Below the pieces are notes generated by a model. It saw only the letters and a list, made by a program, of their open reading frames with translations, did not search any database and was not told where the DNA came from. From Halorubrum alkaliphilum (GTDB lineage: Archaea; Halobacteriota; Halobacteria; Halobacteriales; Haloferacaceae): a stretch of 64,000 nt of DNA. The number at the start of each line of letters is the position of its first letter. The first letter of the stretch is position 1. The position numbers and the translations under genes were made by a program. The stretch spans positions 1-64,000 of the forward strand of contig NZ_JAGGKQ010000005.1 in the NCBI RefSeq assembly GCF_017873815.1, written 5' to 3'. Positions 17,432 through 27,107 of this stretch are shown here, in pieces.

Positions 17432-18451
17432 TTATCGTGTCTCGTACTTGTTACGGATCAGGATGGCCGTCGCGTTCATCAACAGCAGGATCGAGAGGAG
17501 GACGACGATCCCGGCAGCGGCGACGTGCTGGAAGTCGCCCTCCGGCAGCCGCGCCCAGTCGAAGATCTGCATCGGCATCGCCGCGAAGGGACCGAACAGG
17601 TCCGGTACTGGGATCCCCGATACGTCCTCGATCGGCGCCCGGAACATCGAGGTCGCCGCCCCGACCATGATGAGCGGTGCGGTCTCACCGATGGCTCGGG
17701 ACAGCGAGAGGATCGTCCCGGTCATGATACCGGGGAGTGCTGACGGGAGGACGACATCGCGGACGACTTCCCAGTCGGTCGCGCCGACGCCGTAGGCGGC
17801 GTGTCGCTGTGAGTCCGGGACCGCCCGGAGCGCCTCCTGTGACGAGACGATAACGATCGGAAGGATCAGCAGCGTGAGCGTGAGCGCTCCAGCGAGGAGA
17901 CTCTCGCCGAATCCGGCGAACCGGACGAACACCGCGAGACCCAACAGCCCGTACACGATCGAGGGTACCCCCGCGAGATTCGAGATGTTCGCCTCGATGA
18001 ACCCTTTCAGCCGGCTTTCGGCGGCGTACTCCTCCAAGTAGATCGCCGCACCGACGCCGAGGACCATAGTGAAGACGGCGGTGAGCGCGATCAGGAGGAT
18101 CGACCCGACGAGCGCGGGGAAGATGCCCGCGCCGCGACCGCCGGGATAGTAGTTCTCGATGAACCGCGAAGGCGGATACGTGAGGAACTCCAGTGTCACC
18201 CAGCCCCACGCTTCGAGGAGCACGTCCGCCAGCAGGACGACGAGCGCGACGATCCCGACGAGCGTCGAGGCGGCACACACGGCGACGAAGACGCGTCCGA
18301 TCCGCTGTTTTCGCTCGATGTCGTCGCCGACGGTCGCGAAGGGGTTGGCGTGTTCGCCTCCATCGGTTCGGACGTGGTCTCCGCCCTCCGGCCGGGCGAG
18401 TTCGTCGCCGTCGGTTCGGGCGTCGTCGGAGCTGGACGACGAACCGGTCAT
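17432..18451 (-). CDS. pstA: Phosphate ABC transporter permease PstA
   Basis: The 339-residue membrane subunit has an acidic, charged N-terminus (about 50 residues), then six helices. Motifs typical of PstA include [24 protein letters not shown] and the coupling loop [20 protein letters not shown]. It overlaps pstC by 4 nt. The [10 protein letters not shown] motif lies near the last third. Together with PstC it forms the phosphate channel. Confidence 0.95.
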   Translation of the reverse strand: MTGSSSSSDDARTDGDELARPEGGDHVRTDGGEHANPFATVGDDIERKQRIGRVFVAVCAASTLVGIVALVVLLADVLLEAWGWVTLEFLTYPPSRFIENYYPGGRGAGIFPALVGSILLIALTAVFTMVLGVGAAIYLEEYAAESRLKGFIEANISNLAGVPSIVYGLLGLAVFVRFAGFGESLLAGALTLTLLILPIVIVSSQEALRAVPDSQRHAAYGVGATDWEVVRDVVLPSALPGIMTGTILSLSRAIGETAPLIMVGAATSMFRAPIEDVSGIPVPDLFGPFAAMPMQIFDWARLPEGDFQHVAAAGIVVLLSILLLMNATAILIRNKYETR

Positions 18452-19473
18452 TGGTACTCCTCCTGGTAGCGACCCTTGATTTGAAGACTCAACAGGTTCA
18501 TCGCGAGCGTCATCGCGAACAGCAGGAGACCGACCGCGAACAGACTCTGATACCCGATGGAGCCGACGGACACGTCGCTGATGCCGATCTGAACCATGTA
18601 CGCGGTCATCGTCTGTGCGGGTTCGAGTGGATTCAGCGTCACGTTCGGCTGCATCCCGACCGCGAGCGTCACTGCCATCGTCTCACCGATCGCGCGGGAG
18701 ATGGCGAGGATGTACGAGGCGATCACGCCCGAGAGAGACGCGGGAAACACCACGTCAGTCGACACCTCGAACTTGGTCGCACCGAGCCCGTAGGCCGCGT
18801 TCCGGAGGTCGTCTGGCACTGCCGACATCGCGTCCTCCGACAGCGACGACACCATCGGGATGATCATGATACCGACGACGATCGCGCCGGCGGCGGCGTT
18901 GAACGTCCCGGTCTCCGGAAAGAAGCGCTGGATGAGCGGCGTAATGAACGAGAGGGCGAAGAAGCCGTACACGATCGTCGGAATCCCGGCGAGTATCTCA
19001 AGAGTCGGCTTGATGACCTTCCGCACCCGCCGATCGGCGTACTCCGAGAGGTAGATGGCCGTCGCGGTACCGACCGGAAGCGCGATCAGTGCCGAGCCGA
19101 CCACGATTATCATCGTCCCCCACACCAGCGGAAGGATCCCGTACGACCGGGGACGGATGATCGGCGACCACTCCGTGCCGAACAGGAACTCGGTCACGGT
19201 CACCCGGGCGGCGAGTCCGGACCGAAGGGCTTCGAGCGCCTCGGTCGGACTGCCAGCGAGGATCCCGGCACCGACGCTCGCGAGCAGTTCGAACAGCGTC
19301 TCCTCGCGGAAGAACCCCAACGCGCCGTCGACAAGGACTACGACAATCCCGAACGTGGTGAGGACGGTGACGAGCGCGCACGCGAAAAACACGCCACGAA
19401 CGGCGAGGTTCTTGCCCGCCGGAATGTCCGACCCCGCTCGCGAGAGGTCCGCACCCTCCGTCGCGTCGCTCAT
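18448..19473 (-). CDS. pstC: Phosphate ABC transporter permease PstC
   Basis: The 341-residue membrane subunit has six to eight hydrophobic helices. PstC-type motifs are [21 protein letters not shown], the loop [20 protein letters not shown] and [13 protein letters not shown]. Its start overlaps the pstS stop by 4 nt and its stop overlaps pstA, so the four pst genes are translated as a coupled unit. Confidence 0.95.
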   Translation of the reverse strand: MSDATEGADLSRAGSDIPAGKNLAVRGVFFACALVTVLTTFGIVVVLVDGALGFFREETLFELLASVGAGILAGSPTEALEALRSGLAARVTVTEFLFGTEWSPIIRPRSYGILPLVWGTMIIVVGSALIALPVGTATAIYLSEYADRRVRKVIKPTLEILAGIPTIVYGFFALSFITPLIQRFFPETGTFNAAAGAIVVGIMIIPMVSSLSEDAMSAVPDDLRNAAYGLGATKFEVSTDVVFPASLSGVIASYILAISRAIGETMAVTLAVGMQPNVTLNPLEPAQTMTAYMVQIGISDVSVGSIGYQSLFAVGLLLFAMTLAMNLLSLQIKGRYQEEYQ

Positions 19474-20522
19474 TCGTCGACCCCGACCCTCGCGAGCGCG
19501 TCACTCAGTCGCTCACGGCTCTCTTCGACCGTCTCGTCGGGGATGGCGTAGTACCCGACTTTCCGTGCGGCCCACTGGGTCCACGTCAACGTCTCGCCCG
19601 GATCGACCACCGACTCGTCGGCGTCGCCGTCGATCGGCTCGAAGAAGAACTCCGCGTACGCCCGGAACTCGGGGCGTGTCAACTGCGTCGCATCGAAGTA
19701 CACGTACATGGGCCGGGAAAGCGGCGTGTATTCGCCGCTCTCGATCGTCTCCCGTGTCGGTCTGACCCCGCCGTTTCCGTCGTCGACGGCGACGAGTCGC
19801 AGGTCGTCCTCGTTCTCGTAGTAGTAGCCCGCTCCGCCGAATCCGAGGGCGTGGCGATTCCCGCGGACGCCCCGGACGATGACGTTCGTGTCCGCGCTTC
19901 CGGCGTAGTCCGACCGGATGTTCCCGTACTCGCCGTTTATCGCCTGTGTGAAGTAGTCGAAGGTTCCGGAGGCTGAGTCGCGACCGTACAGGTCGATCTC
20001 CTCGTCGCCGAACGGTTCGTCGGCCCACTCCTCGCGGAGGTCACCCCACGTGTCGACATCCGAGCCGGAGCGCCAGAGCCGATTGAGCTCCTCGACGGTG
20101 AGCGTGTCACACCAGTGGTTGTCCGGATGTGCCCAGACCGCGATGCCGTCGAGTGCGGCCTCCAGTTCGAGGAAGTCGATGCCGTTGGAGCCACAGATCG
20201 CTTCCTCGTCGTCAAGGATCGCACGGCTGGCGTTCTGGACATCCGTGTTCCCGGAACAGAAGCGCTGGAACCCCGCACCGGTTCCGGAGCCTCGAACAGG
20301 GATCCGAACGCGGTTGTTCCGCCACTGAAACTCCTCGGCGACGGCGGCACCGTGCGGAAGGAGGGTATTGCTCCCGTCGACGACGATCCGTCCGTCCAAC
20401 CCTCGACCGTCCGCTCCACGAACGAGACATCCCGAGAGTCCGACAGCGCTTCCTCCGACGGCAGCCAGATACGCCCGCCGGCCGAGCCGACCGTCGACCC
20501 CACCGGTGGTGTCGCTCTCCAT
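19470..20522 (-). CDS. pstS: Phosphate-binding lipoprotein PstS
   Basis: The 350-residue extracellular phosphate-binding protein heads the pst operon. GRRAYLAA (twin arginine at residues 15-16) and lipobox LSGC (Cys32) give a Tat-exported lipoprotein. The mature protein has [18 protein letters not shown], the phosphate-loop region [12 protein letters not shown] and [10 protein letters not shown]. The ATG at 20522 is chosen over an upstream start because it is 26 nt from TATA-like ATATTTAG. The divergent partner is the PhoU-type regulator. Confidence 0.94.
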   Translation of the reverse strand: MESDTTGGVDGRLGRRAYLAAVGGSAVGLSGCLVRGADGRGLDGRIVVDGSNTLLPHGAAVAEEFQWRNNRVRIPVRGSGTGAGFQRFCSGNTDVQNASRAILDDEEAICGSNGIDFLELEAALDGIAVWAHPDNHWCDTLTVEELNRLWRSGSDVDTWGDLREEWADEPFGDEEIDLYGRDSASGTFDYFTQAINGEYGNIRSDYAGSADTNVIVRGVRGNRHALGFGGAGYYYENEDDLRLVAVDDGNGGVRPTRETIESGEYTPLSRPMYVYFDATQLTRPEFRAYAEFFFEPIDGDADESVVDPGETLTWTQWAARKVGYYAIPDETVEESRERLSDALARVGVDE

Positions 20523-20731
20523 CGTTCGATAGAGCGGTACAGGCACCTAAATATGCTACTATAATAGATATATAGTGCTATATATAGATACGTTGCTTCG
20601 GCGAGATGCTATCCACATAGTAGCAAAACACGTCTTAAAAGCGCTAAAATGATAGAAAGTGCGTGTGTAACGGAGAATAACGAGGTATATAGAGTACACA
20701 AACTTAACACGGGTGAGGACGTACGGCCGAT
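20523..20731. promoter_or_regulatory. Divergent pstS / phoU promoter region with repeated AT-rich boxes
   Basis: This 209-bp AT-rich region serves both operons. pstS has TATA-like ATATTTAG at 20547-20554 (minus) and the phoU-like gene has CTTAAC at 20703-20708 (plus), each 24-32 nt from its start. Three related boxes begin with TGCTA: TGCTACTATAATAGATA (20554-20570), TGCTATATATAGATA (20576-20590) and TGCTATCCACATAG (20607-20620). They are candidate phosphate-response sites; the binding factor is not shown by the sequence. Confidence 0.6.
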
Positions 20732-21730
20732 ATGGAAACGCGGAAGGTGCAAGTGACCGGCGGCTCGACGTACACCGTTTCGATCCCGAAGTCATGGGCG
20801 ACCGAGAACGACGTCGGGGCCGGTAGCGAGATCGAGTTCCACCCGGACGGTGACTCACTGTTTCTCACGCCGCGAACCGAGACCGAGCGGACTCGCGGGA
20901 CTCTCGACGTCACGGATCTGACCGGTCAGGAACTCACGAGGGCGGTGACGACGATGTACGTCAGCGGGTTCGACGTCATCGAGCTTCAGGGATCGGGGAT
21001 CACCGCCGAGCAGCGATCGACGGTTCGTGAGGCGGTTCAGAGCCTCGTCGGCCTTGAAGTCTTAGAGGAGACCCGCGAGAAGGTCGTTATCCGGGATCTC
21101 CTCGACTCCTCGGAGCTCTCGATCCACAACGCCGTCACCCGAATGCGACTCATCTCGCTGTCGATGCTCGAGGACGCCTTGGCCGCTCTTCACGATCTCG
21201 ACCACAATCGCGCCCGCGACGTGATCGGTCGCGACGACGATCTCGACCGGCTGTGGCTCGTCGTCTCGCGGATCTTCCGAGCAACGCTTCGGACGCCGAA
21301 GGCGGCCGAGGAGCTGGGGCTCCCGCGCGAGGAGTGTTTCGACTACCACTCCAGCGCGCGTCAACTGGAGCGGATCGGCGACCACGCGACGAAGATCGCC
21401 CACCTGACGCTCAACATCGAGGAACCGCTCCCGGACGAGGTACTCGACGCGATCGACGATCTCTACGAGGACGCGGTCGAGGTGGTTGACTCTGCCATGG
21501 ACGCCCTGTTCGCCGAGGACAACGACGACGCCAGTCGGATGGCCAACGACGCCCGCGCCGGCGTCCGCGAGATCGATGAGCGCGTCCGAGCGATCGACGA
21601 ACTACTCCGCGATCTCGACCCCGCACGCGCCCAGCTGGTCGGGTTGGTCGTCGACTCTGTGCTCCGCTCTGCCGACTACGGCGGGAACATCGCGGAGACC
21701 GCACTCCAGAAGTCCGCTCCAACGCCCTAG
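20732..21730 (+). CDS. phoU: AbrB-PhoU domain phosphate uptake regulator
   Basis: The 332-residue protein joins an N-terminal SpoVT/AbrB-like DNA-binding fold (residues 1-50; VTGGSTYTVSIPKSWA) to PhoU helical bundles (from about residue 110; the metal-binding type motif ERIGDHATKIA lies near residue 215). This fusion is the common haloarchaeal form. PhoU proteins damp Pst activity and phosphate signalling; the AbrB part suggests direct promoter binding, perhaps at the shared intergenic region. It is divergent from pstSCAB. Confidence 0.9.
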   Translation: METRKVQVTGGSTYTVSIPKSWATENDVGAGSEIEFHPDGDSLFLTPRTETERTRGTLDVTDLTGQELTRAVTTMYVSGFDVIELQGSGITAEQRSTVREAVQSLVGLEVLEETREKVVIRDLLDSSELSIHNAVTRMRLISLSMLEDALAALHDLDHNRARDVIGRDDDLDRLWLVVSRIFRATLRTPKAAEELGLPREECFDYHSSARQLERIGDHATKIAHLTLNIEEPLPDEVLDAIDDLYEDAVEVVDSAMDALFAEDNDDASRMANDARAGVREIDERVRAIDELLRDLDPARAQLVGLVVDSVLRSADYGGNIAETALQKSAPTP

Positions 21731-21809
21731 CGTCGGAGAGCCGCGCTTGACGGGATCGATCGTCGCCGGGTGACGTGTCTTTTTGGTCATCGGACCCGGA
21801 GTTGGAACC

Positions 21810-22193
21810 ATGCCCGAGATCGAGTTAGGCGTTCCGCGAGGAGTCATCGAGTCGTTGCCGGAAGAGGATGGAACCGCGGAACGGGATATGCGGCACGCGA
21901 TCACCGGAATCCAGTCGCGGCTGAACGAGGAGATCGACGGCGGCGATCCGGCCGCAGCCGCCGAAGTCGTTGCCGACGCGATCGAACGCATGGAAACGCA
22001 GGCCAGCACCTACCACGAGTTCGTTCCCGAACTCCGTGCGTGGGGACAGTCGCCCATCTACGCTATCGCCTGGCGGAACCTCTACGTCGAGCTTATCGGC
22101 CAGCTGTACGAACACGAGTGGCTCGTCGACGAACTCGACCGCGAGCGCAACTTCCGGCTCGTCGACGACGGGATCCGGCTCTCGGATCTGTGA
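21810..22193 (+). CDS. Conserved haloarchaeal hypothetical protein
   Basis: The 127-residue acidic protein is mostly helical with no signal peptide or membrane segment. The ATG at 21810 (MPEIELGVPRGVIESLPEE) is preferred to a GTG 27 nt upstream. The C-terminal half is rich in aromatic residues (YHEFVPELRAWGQSPIYAIAWRNLYVELIGQLYEHEWLV in part). I do not recognise the family. It sits in a plus-strand series with the SAMP-like gene 60 bp downstream. Confidence 0.7.
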   Translation: MPEIELGVPRGVIESLPEEDGTAERDMRHAITGIQSRLNEEIDGGDPAAAAEVVADAIERMETQASTYHEFVPELRAWGQSPIYAIAWRNLYVELIGQLYEHEWLVDELDRERNFRLVDDGIRLSDL

Positions 22194-22253
22194 TGGCTGC
22201 GAACCCGTCGACGGACGCCCGCTTTTAACCCCTCCCACCTCCAGATCACGTGT

Positions 22254-22859
22254 ATGGAACTGGAGTTGCGGTTCTTCGCGACGTTTCGGGAGGCCGCCGG
22301 CGGAAAGACCGTCCACCGCGAGTTCGAGGACGGAGCGACGACAGGTGACGTGCTTCGCGAGTTGGAGGCGGAGTACGAGGGGATGACGGGACGACTGATC
22401 GTCGATGGCGACCTCGCACCCCAGATCAACATCCTGAAGAACGGGCGCGAGGTCCTCCATCTTCAAGGGCTCGAAACCCCGCTGGAGGACGGCGACCGCC
22501 TGTCGGTGTTTCCGCCCGTTGCGGGCGGAACGACCAATCCCGGGGAAACGGAGGAGCGGACCGATCCCCCATCCGAGGAGGGGTGGGTCCGTCGCGAGGT
22601 CGCGTACCGCGGTATCTCCAGACGGCTCGCGGCACACTACCTCGTGAACCTCGGGGGAGAACTCGTCGACGCCGACGACCCGGCGGAGGCGACCCGCGTT
22701 GATGGCGAGGGGTGGCGGGCAGCGCTGAGCGCGGAGACGGTGACGGCGGCGGCGTCGATACGACTCACCGAGGTGTCGGTGTCGTTCGCGGGCGAGGAGT
22801 CGGTTCTCGACACGCTCCTGCCGAAATTCAAGCAGAAGGCGATGCGCGCGGGGGGTTGA
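22254..22859 (+). CDS. SAMP/MoaD-type ubiquitin-like protein with C-terminal extension
   Basis: Residues 1-92 form a beta-grasp domain of the MoaD/ThiS/SAMP class (LRFFATFREAAGG at the start, INILKNGR, then FPPVAGG with Gly91-Gly92). That is the size and end of a free archaeal SAMP modifier. Here the chain goes on through an acidic linker (93-110) into a second domain of about 90 residues and ends AMRAGG, a second C-terminal diglycine. Possible roles are molybdopterin sulfur carrier or protein modifier; activation by an E1-like enzyme would need a free Gly-Gly. The gene overlaps the next one (TGATG). Confidence 0.85.
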   Translation: MELELRFFATFREAAGGKTVHREFEDGATTGDVLRELEAEYEGMTGRLIVDGDLAPQINILKNGREVLHLQGLETPLEDGDRLSVFPPVAGGTTNPGETEERTDPPSEEGWVRREVAYRGISRRLAAHYLVNLGGELVDADDPAEATRVDGEGWRAALSAETVTAAASIRLTEVSVSFAGEESVLDTLLPKFKQKAMRAGG

Positions 22860-23275
22860 TGCGCGACCACGAGGCCGAAAGCGGTGCGGGAGGGAACGAT
22901 ACCCTCGTCGGCTCCCACCCCATCGACGGAACGGCGCTGTTGAAGTCGGCGGCGCTCGCGAGCGTCCCGAGCGATCGTCTGCCGGCGCTGCTGGTCCGGG
23001 TCCAATCGGGTCTCTCTCCCCGGGTCGACGAGTACCGGCGCCGATACGAGCGGGTGGCGTGCGACCCCGACCGCGAGGCGTTCCTCGTCGAGTCTGATCA
23101 TTGGGAGGCGATCGGAGACCGGCTCGGGCTCGCCGACCGCGAGCGCGACGCGGCCGCCCGAGCCCACGAGACCGCCGTCGAGCAGTGGGGATCGAAAACG
23201 AACCGGCGCGACGAGTTCGAGACGGCACTGGAGATCCGGTCGGCAGTCGTGATCGGCGTTCCGTCCCGTCACTGA
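22859..23275 (+). CDS. Unrecognised protein translationally coupled to the SAMP-like gene
   Basis: The 138-residue protein starts at the ATG within the TGATG overlap at 22857-22861. It is soluble, helical and acidic, with a charged middle (RVDEYRRRYERVACDPDREAF) and no motif I know. Coupling to the ubiquitin-like protein implies a related role, perhaps as partner or target, but that is inference. A longer upstream frame exists but would run antiparallel in sense to the SAMP-like coding frame and is not supported. Confidence 0.65.
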   Translation: MRDHEAESGAGGNDTLVGSHPIDGTALLKSAALASVPSDRLPALLVRVQSGLSPRVDEYRRRYERVACDPDREAFLVESDHWEAIGDRLGLADRERDAAARAHETAVEQWGSKTNRRDEFETALEIRSAVVIGVPSRH

Positions 23276-23352
23276 TCGGGTTTTGCCCCTCCGAAACCGG
23301 TACTCACGCCCCACACCGAGGAACCTTTGTCGTTCGGATCAAACGGACTCCC

Positions 23353-24081
23353 ATGCGACTCGCCCGCCTGCTGACGTCGAGCGGACCGATCTCGGGACGG
23401 TACGAGGACGGCGTCATCACCACCGATGAGGGTCGATACGAGGTCGGTCGCGACGGACGCCTGCTTCCGCCGTGTAAGCCCAGCGCGCTCTACTGTGTCG
23501 GCCGCAACTACGCCGAAACGCTCGACCAGATGGCGTACGAGCGTCCCGAGGAGCCGGACTTCTTCATCAAACCCCCGGCGAGCCTCCTCGCTCACGGACA
23601 ACCCATCCGCTACCCCGACTGGACCGAGGAGTTAACGTACGCGGGGGAGCTCGTCGCCGTGATCGACGAACGGTGTCGAGAGCTCGATCCCGCCGACGTG
23701 TCCGATGTCGTCCGTGGATACACGGTCCTCAACGACGTGGACGCGCTCGACCAGCAGGGCCGGACCGCGCGCAAGGCGTTCGACGGGTCTGCCCCGCTCG
23801 GCCCGTGGATCGAGACCGACGTCGATCCGTTCGATATCGAGATGTCCACGACGGTCGGCGGAGAGACCCGTCAGGAGGCGAACACCGAGCTGATGTTATT
23901 CGGCCCCCACGAGGTGGTCTCGTATCTCTCACGGCGGTTCACGCTCCGCCCCGGCGACTGTATCGCGTTCGGAAGCCCGGCGAACCCCGGGTTGGTCGAG
24001 CCGGGCGAAAGCGTCGAAATTACGTATGAAGGCGTCGGAACCCTGTCGAATCGGGTGTCGACGGCTCCCGTCCCCGAGTGA
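23353..24081 (+). CDS. Fumarylacetoacetate hydrolase-family protein
   Basis: The 242-residue protein has the FAH fold used by 2-keto-4-pentenoate hydratases, acylpyruvases and oxaloacetate decarboxylases. Motifs: YCVGRNYAETLDQ near residue 48, FIKPPASLLAHG, metal-ligand glutamates in ELTYAGELVAVI, aspartate in VLNDVDALDQQ, active-site lysine region ARKAFDGSAPLGPW, and the C-terminal GDCIAFGSP.NPG. The start at 23353 (MRLARLL) is chosen because upstream frame sequence is unrelated. Exact substrate is unknown. Confidence 0.88.
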   Translation: MRLARLLTSSGPISGRYEDGVITTDEGRYEVGRDGRLLPPCKPSALYCVGRNYAETLDQMAYERPEEPDFFIKPPASLLAHGQPIRYPDWTEELTYAGELVAVIDERCRELDPADVSDVVRGYTVLNDVDALDQQGRTARKAFDGSAPLGPWIETDVDPFDIEMSTTVGGETRQEANTELMLFGPHEVVSYLSRRFTLRPGDCIAFGSPANPGLVEPGESVEITYEGVGTLSNRVSTAPVPE

Positions 24082-24091
24082 CGACCAATCA

Positions 24092-25312
24092 TCATTCCTC
24101 CTTTCGAATCGGCTGTTTCTCCCCGTAGGTGAGCGTCCGCCAGAGCCACTCGACGGGGCCGAACCGGAAGACTCGGAGCCACAGGACCGACAACACCAGC
24201 TGACCGATCCAGACGACGACGACGAATCCGAGCATCTCGACGCGGCTCACGGTTCCGAAGTAGCCGAGTCCGTGACCGTAGAAGACGCTCGTCGCGACAA
24301 CCGTCTGGAGGAGGTAGTTCGTGAACGCGGTCCGGCCGACCGCCGCGAACGTACGGGTGATCGGACCGTCGGGTCGCCAGCGCGTGTACAGAACGATAGC
24401 GCCGACGTAGCCGCCCGCGACGAGCAGCGCGCCCCAGTAGTTGAACTGCCGCCAGAACAGCGCTGCGTCGGCCGACCAGTCGTTGGCCTCGATGTAGCAG
24501 ACGCCGGCGAGCACGATCCCGAGGCCCGCGACGCCGCCGGCGACGAGGAATTTATATATTCGGGTCGAGCGTTCGCCGGTCAGCACGCCCCACTTGTACA
24601 GCGCCATGCCGAGCAGGATCACGCCGCCGACCTGCCAGAACGACCCACCGATGAACCCGGTGGTCTGTCGCTCGAACGCCGCCGGCACGCGGTGCTCCAG
24701 CTGGCCGACCCAGCCGCCCTGATACGTCGACACCTCGGCGGCGATGGCCGACGCCGCGGGGGTCCACTGCCCCGCGATCGCCTCGCCCCCGCCGGCGAAT
24801 CCGGCGAGCACCTCCAGCGACGAGGGCACGAGCAGGAGCAGTAGTCCGAGCATGGCCTGCGCTGACGGATCCCAGTCGCGACAGAACACCAACCCGAGCG
24901 CACAGAAGCCGTACGCGACGAGGATGTCGCCGTACCACAGCAGATATGCGTGGGCCATCCCGATCGCTATCAGCCACGCAGTTCGCCGGTAATGGAGGGC
25001 CATTGCGGACTGACCCTTCCGCTCCTTGCTCTCGATGAAGAGGACGATCCCTGCGCCGAACAGCGCGGAGAACAGCGTGATGAACGTTCCTTGAGCGAAC
25101 ACGTGAGCGACGAGCCAAGCGTAGTAGTTGGCTCCGGCCAGATCGCCGTAAACAGTCGAATCGGCGTATATGGTCGGGTTCAAAAGTGTCTGCTCGGGCA
25201 TTGAGAACACCCACACGTTGATGACGAGGATCCCGAGAACCGCGACGCCGCGGAGGACGTCGAGGCTAACGATCCGTTCGGAGGGCGGCGTCGGGCCGGG
25301 GGAGTCGCTCAC
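24092..25312 (-). CDS. DUF418 domain membrane protein
   Basis: The 406-residue protein has about ten transmembrane helices. SERIVSLDVLRGVAVLGIL at the N-terminus and the C-terminal DUF418 segment (FAAVGRTAFTNYLLQTVV, then PVEWLWRTLTYG) are characteristic of the YeiB/DUF418 family, related to membrane acyltransferases and possible transporters. Its role in haloarchaea is not established. It converges with the FAH-family gene, with only 10 bp between stops. Confidence 0.88.
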   Translation of the reverse strand: MSDSPGPTPPSERIVSLDVLRGVAVLGILVINVWVFSMPEQTLLNPTIYADSTVYGDLAGANYYAWLVAHVFAQGTFITLFSALFGAGIVLFIESKERKGQSAMALHYRRTAWLIAIGMAHAYLLWYGDILVAYGFCALGLVFCRDWDPSAQAMLGLLLLLVPSSLEVLAGFAGGGEAIAGQWTPAASAIAAEVSTYQGGWVGQLEHRVPAAFERQTTGFIGGSFWQVGGVILLGMALYKWGVLTGERSTRIYKFLVAGGVAGLGIVLAGVCYIEANDWSADAALFWRQFNYWGALLVAGGYVGAIVLYTRWRPDGPITRTFAAVGRTAFTNYLLQTVVATSVFYGHGLGYFGTVSRVEMLGFVVVVWIGQLVLSVLWLRVFRFGPVEWLWRTLTYGEKQPIRKEE

Positions 25313-25392
25313 GAGTTGATTCGGTACAGGAACCGTATCGACGAATAAGTTCGTGATCCGGATCGACTACTCCGCCGGAGAACGGTACTGTA

Positions 25393-25830
25393 TCAGCGTC
25401 CGATCACGACCGATCCGACGAAGTAGATCGCGAGCGCGACCGCCAGTGCCGCGGGGACGCCGACGAGGAAGTCCGCGCCGTCGAGCGCGAAGGCGACGGC
25501 GATCATCACGATCGCTCCGGCTTCGAGACCGAACCCGATCAGTCCTCGCTGCGTGCTCCGTGAGACCCGTTCCGTCGCGGCCGACAGCGAAACGTCTCCG
25601 TCGGCCGCCTCCTGGACCGCCGAGAGACCCACGAACCACGGGATAAACAGGAAGCTCCCCACCCCGGCGAACAGCCCGATGATACCGCTGTAAACGACGT
25701 TTTCCAGTGCCAGTACACCGACCGCGGTGAACGCGACGAACTGGACGAGTCCCGCGCCGACTCCGATCAGCGTGAGGAAGCGTTCGCTAGGCTCGTCGTC
25801 CGCAGTCGCGTTCGTCTCCTCGGAGGGCAT
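25393..25830 (-). CDS. Small membrane protein of unknown function
   Basis: The 145-residue protein has a polar N-terminus (25 residues) and four hydrophobic helices in two pairs separated by a short polar loop (SAVQEAADGDVSLSAATERVS). I recognise no family. It lies between the DUF418 gene and an oxidoreductase on the same strand, with gaps of 80 and 162 bp. Confidence 0.65.
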   Translation of the reverse strand: MPSEETNATADDEPSERFLTLIGVGAGLVQFVAFTAVGVLALENVVYSGIIGLFAGVGSFLFIPWFVGLSAVQEAADGDVSLSAATERVSRSTQRGLIGFGLEAGAIVMIAVAFALDGADFLVGVPAALAVALAIYFVGSVVIGR

Positions 25831-25915
25831 GTTCGCCCGTTCGAGCGATCCGATAAATACCTGTCCGATCCGGCTCGAACGAAACGCCGCCAGAGAGGAC
25901 GAGACAACCGCGAGG

Positions 25916-25969
25916 AAAGGGGCGAACTCACCGAGACGAAAGGGGCGAACTCACCGAGACGAAAGGGGC
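25916..25969 (+). repeat. 23-bp tandem repeat, 2.3 copies
   Basis: AAAGGGGCGAACTCACCGAG plus ACG forms a 23-bp unit at 25916-25938 and 25939-25961, with a third partial copy to 25969. It lies just downstream of the oxidoreductase stop (minus strand). Confidence 0.85.
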
Positions 25970-25992
25970 CAGACACGCGGCGCGGCGTCGGG

Positions 25993-27057
25993 TCAGTCAA
26001 GTCGGATCGCGCGGCCTTCTTCCGAGGACCGGTAGATGGCGTCGATGACGCGCTGTACGGAGAGCGCCTCCTCGACCGTGTTGATCGCGGGTGCCTCCTC
26101 GTCGGCGCTCGCTTCGAGGAAGACGCCGATCTCCGTCGCGTGGGTGTCGCCGCCGCGCGTCTCGATCTCGGCGTCAGAGAGGTGGTGGCTGCCGCCGTTG
26201 CCCGCCTCGTGGATCGTGAGTTCGTCCGCGCCGCGGTCGAACGTCGCGCCGGCCTCGGTCCCACGAACGACGAACTCGTCGTTCGTCGGTCGATTCGTCG
26301 CCCACGCGACCTCCAGCGATATCGTGTTGCCGTCGGTGTCGCGGATGAACGCGGAAGCGGAGTCGTCGACGTCGAACCCCTCCGGTCCCGTGTCCTCGCC
26401 CCACATGTGGACGTAGGCGTAGTCGTCCCGCCCGCCGAACTCCGAGCGCGTCTCTCCGGACACTTCGACGATCTCCGGGTGGTCGAGGAAGTAGAGCGCC
26501 AGATCGATCGCGTGAACGCCGATGTCGATGAGCGCCCCGCCGCCGGCGACATCCTTCGAGGTGAACCAGGAACCTCGTCCGGGGATCCCCCGACGGCGGA
26601 CGTAGTTGGCCTCGACGTGAGTCGTTTCCCCGAACCGCCCCGCAGCCTGCTCCTCCTTGATCACTCGAACCGGATCCGCGAACCGATTGTTGAATCCGAC
26701 CATACAGAACCCGTCGGCCTCGGCGCTTGCGTCCGCGATCCGTTCCGCGCTCTCCAGCGAGTGTGCGAGGGGTTTCTCGAGGAGAACGTCGAGTCCCGCT
26801 TCGAGCGCGGAGGTGGCGTACTCCTCGTGGAACCGGTTCGGTGTCGTGATCAGTACGGCGTCACAGGCGTCGTAGAGCTCCGTTTCGTCCTCGTAGGCAT
26901 GGACACCGAACTCCTCGTGGAACTCGCGTCTTGCGTCGGCGTCGATGTCCATCCCGCCGACGAGGTTCGCCCCGCGTTCGGCGAGTCGCGTGGCGTGATG
27001 TCCTCCGATCCCGCCGAGTCCGACGATCCCGACGGCGACGTCGTTCGCATGAGTCAT
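25993..27057 (-). CDS. Gfo/Idh/MocA family oxidoreductase
   Basis: The 354-residue NAD(P)-dependent oxidoreductase probably acts on a sugar or inositol-like substrate. It has a Rossmann start (VGIVGLGGIGGHHA), the EKPLAHS motif near residue 100 with its catalytic-region lysine, and the C-terminal Gfo/Idh beta domain (GGGALIDIGVHAIDLALYF). The start at 27057 (MTHAND) places the nucleotide-binding loop at the usual position; the frame reaches 27111 but those residues are unlike the family. No sugar gene cluster surrounds it. Confidence 0.88.
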   Translation of the reverse strand: MTHANDVAVGIVGLGGIGGHHATRLAERGANLVGGMDIDADARREFHEEFGVHAYEDETELYDACDAVLITTPNRFHEEYATSALEAGLDVLLEKPLAHSLESAERIADASAEADGFCMVGFNNRFADPVRVIKEEQAAGRFGETTHVEANYVRRRGIPGRGSWFTSKDVAGGGALIDIGVHAIDLALYFLDHPEIVEVSGETRSEFGGRDDYAYVHMWGEDTGPEGFDVDDSASAFIRDTDGNTISLEVAWATNRPTNDEFVVRGTEAGATFDRGADELTIHEAGNGGSHHLSDAEIETRGGDTHATEIGVFLEASADEEAPAINTVEEALSVQRVIDAIYRSSEEGRAIRLD

Positions 27058-27107
27058 GCTCAAACACTCACTATCATCGTAATTAAATTCCTCGTTCGGA
27101 GAGACGA

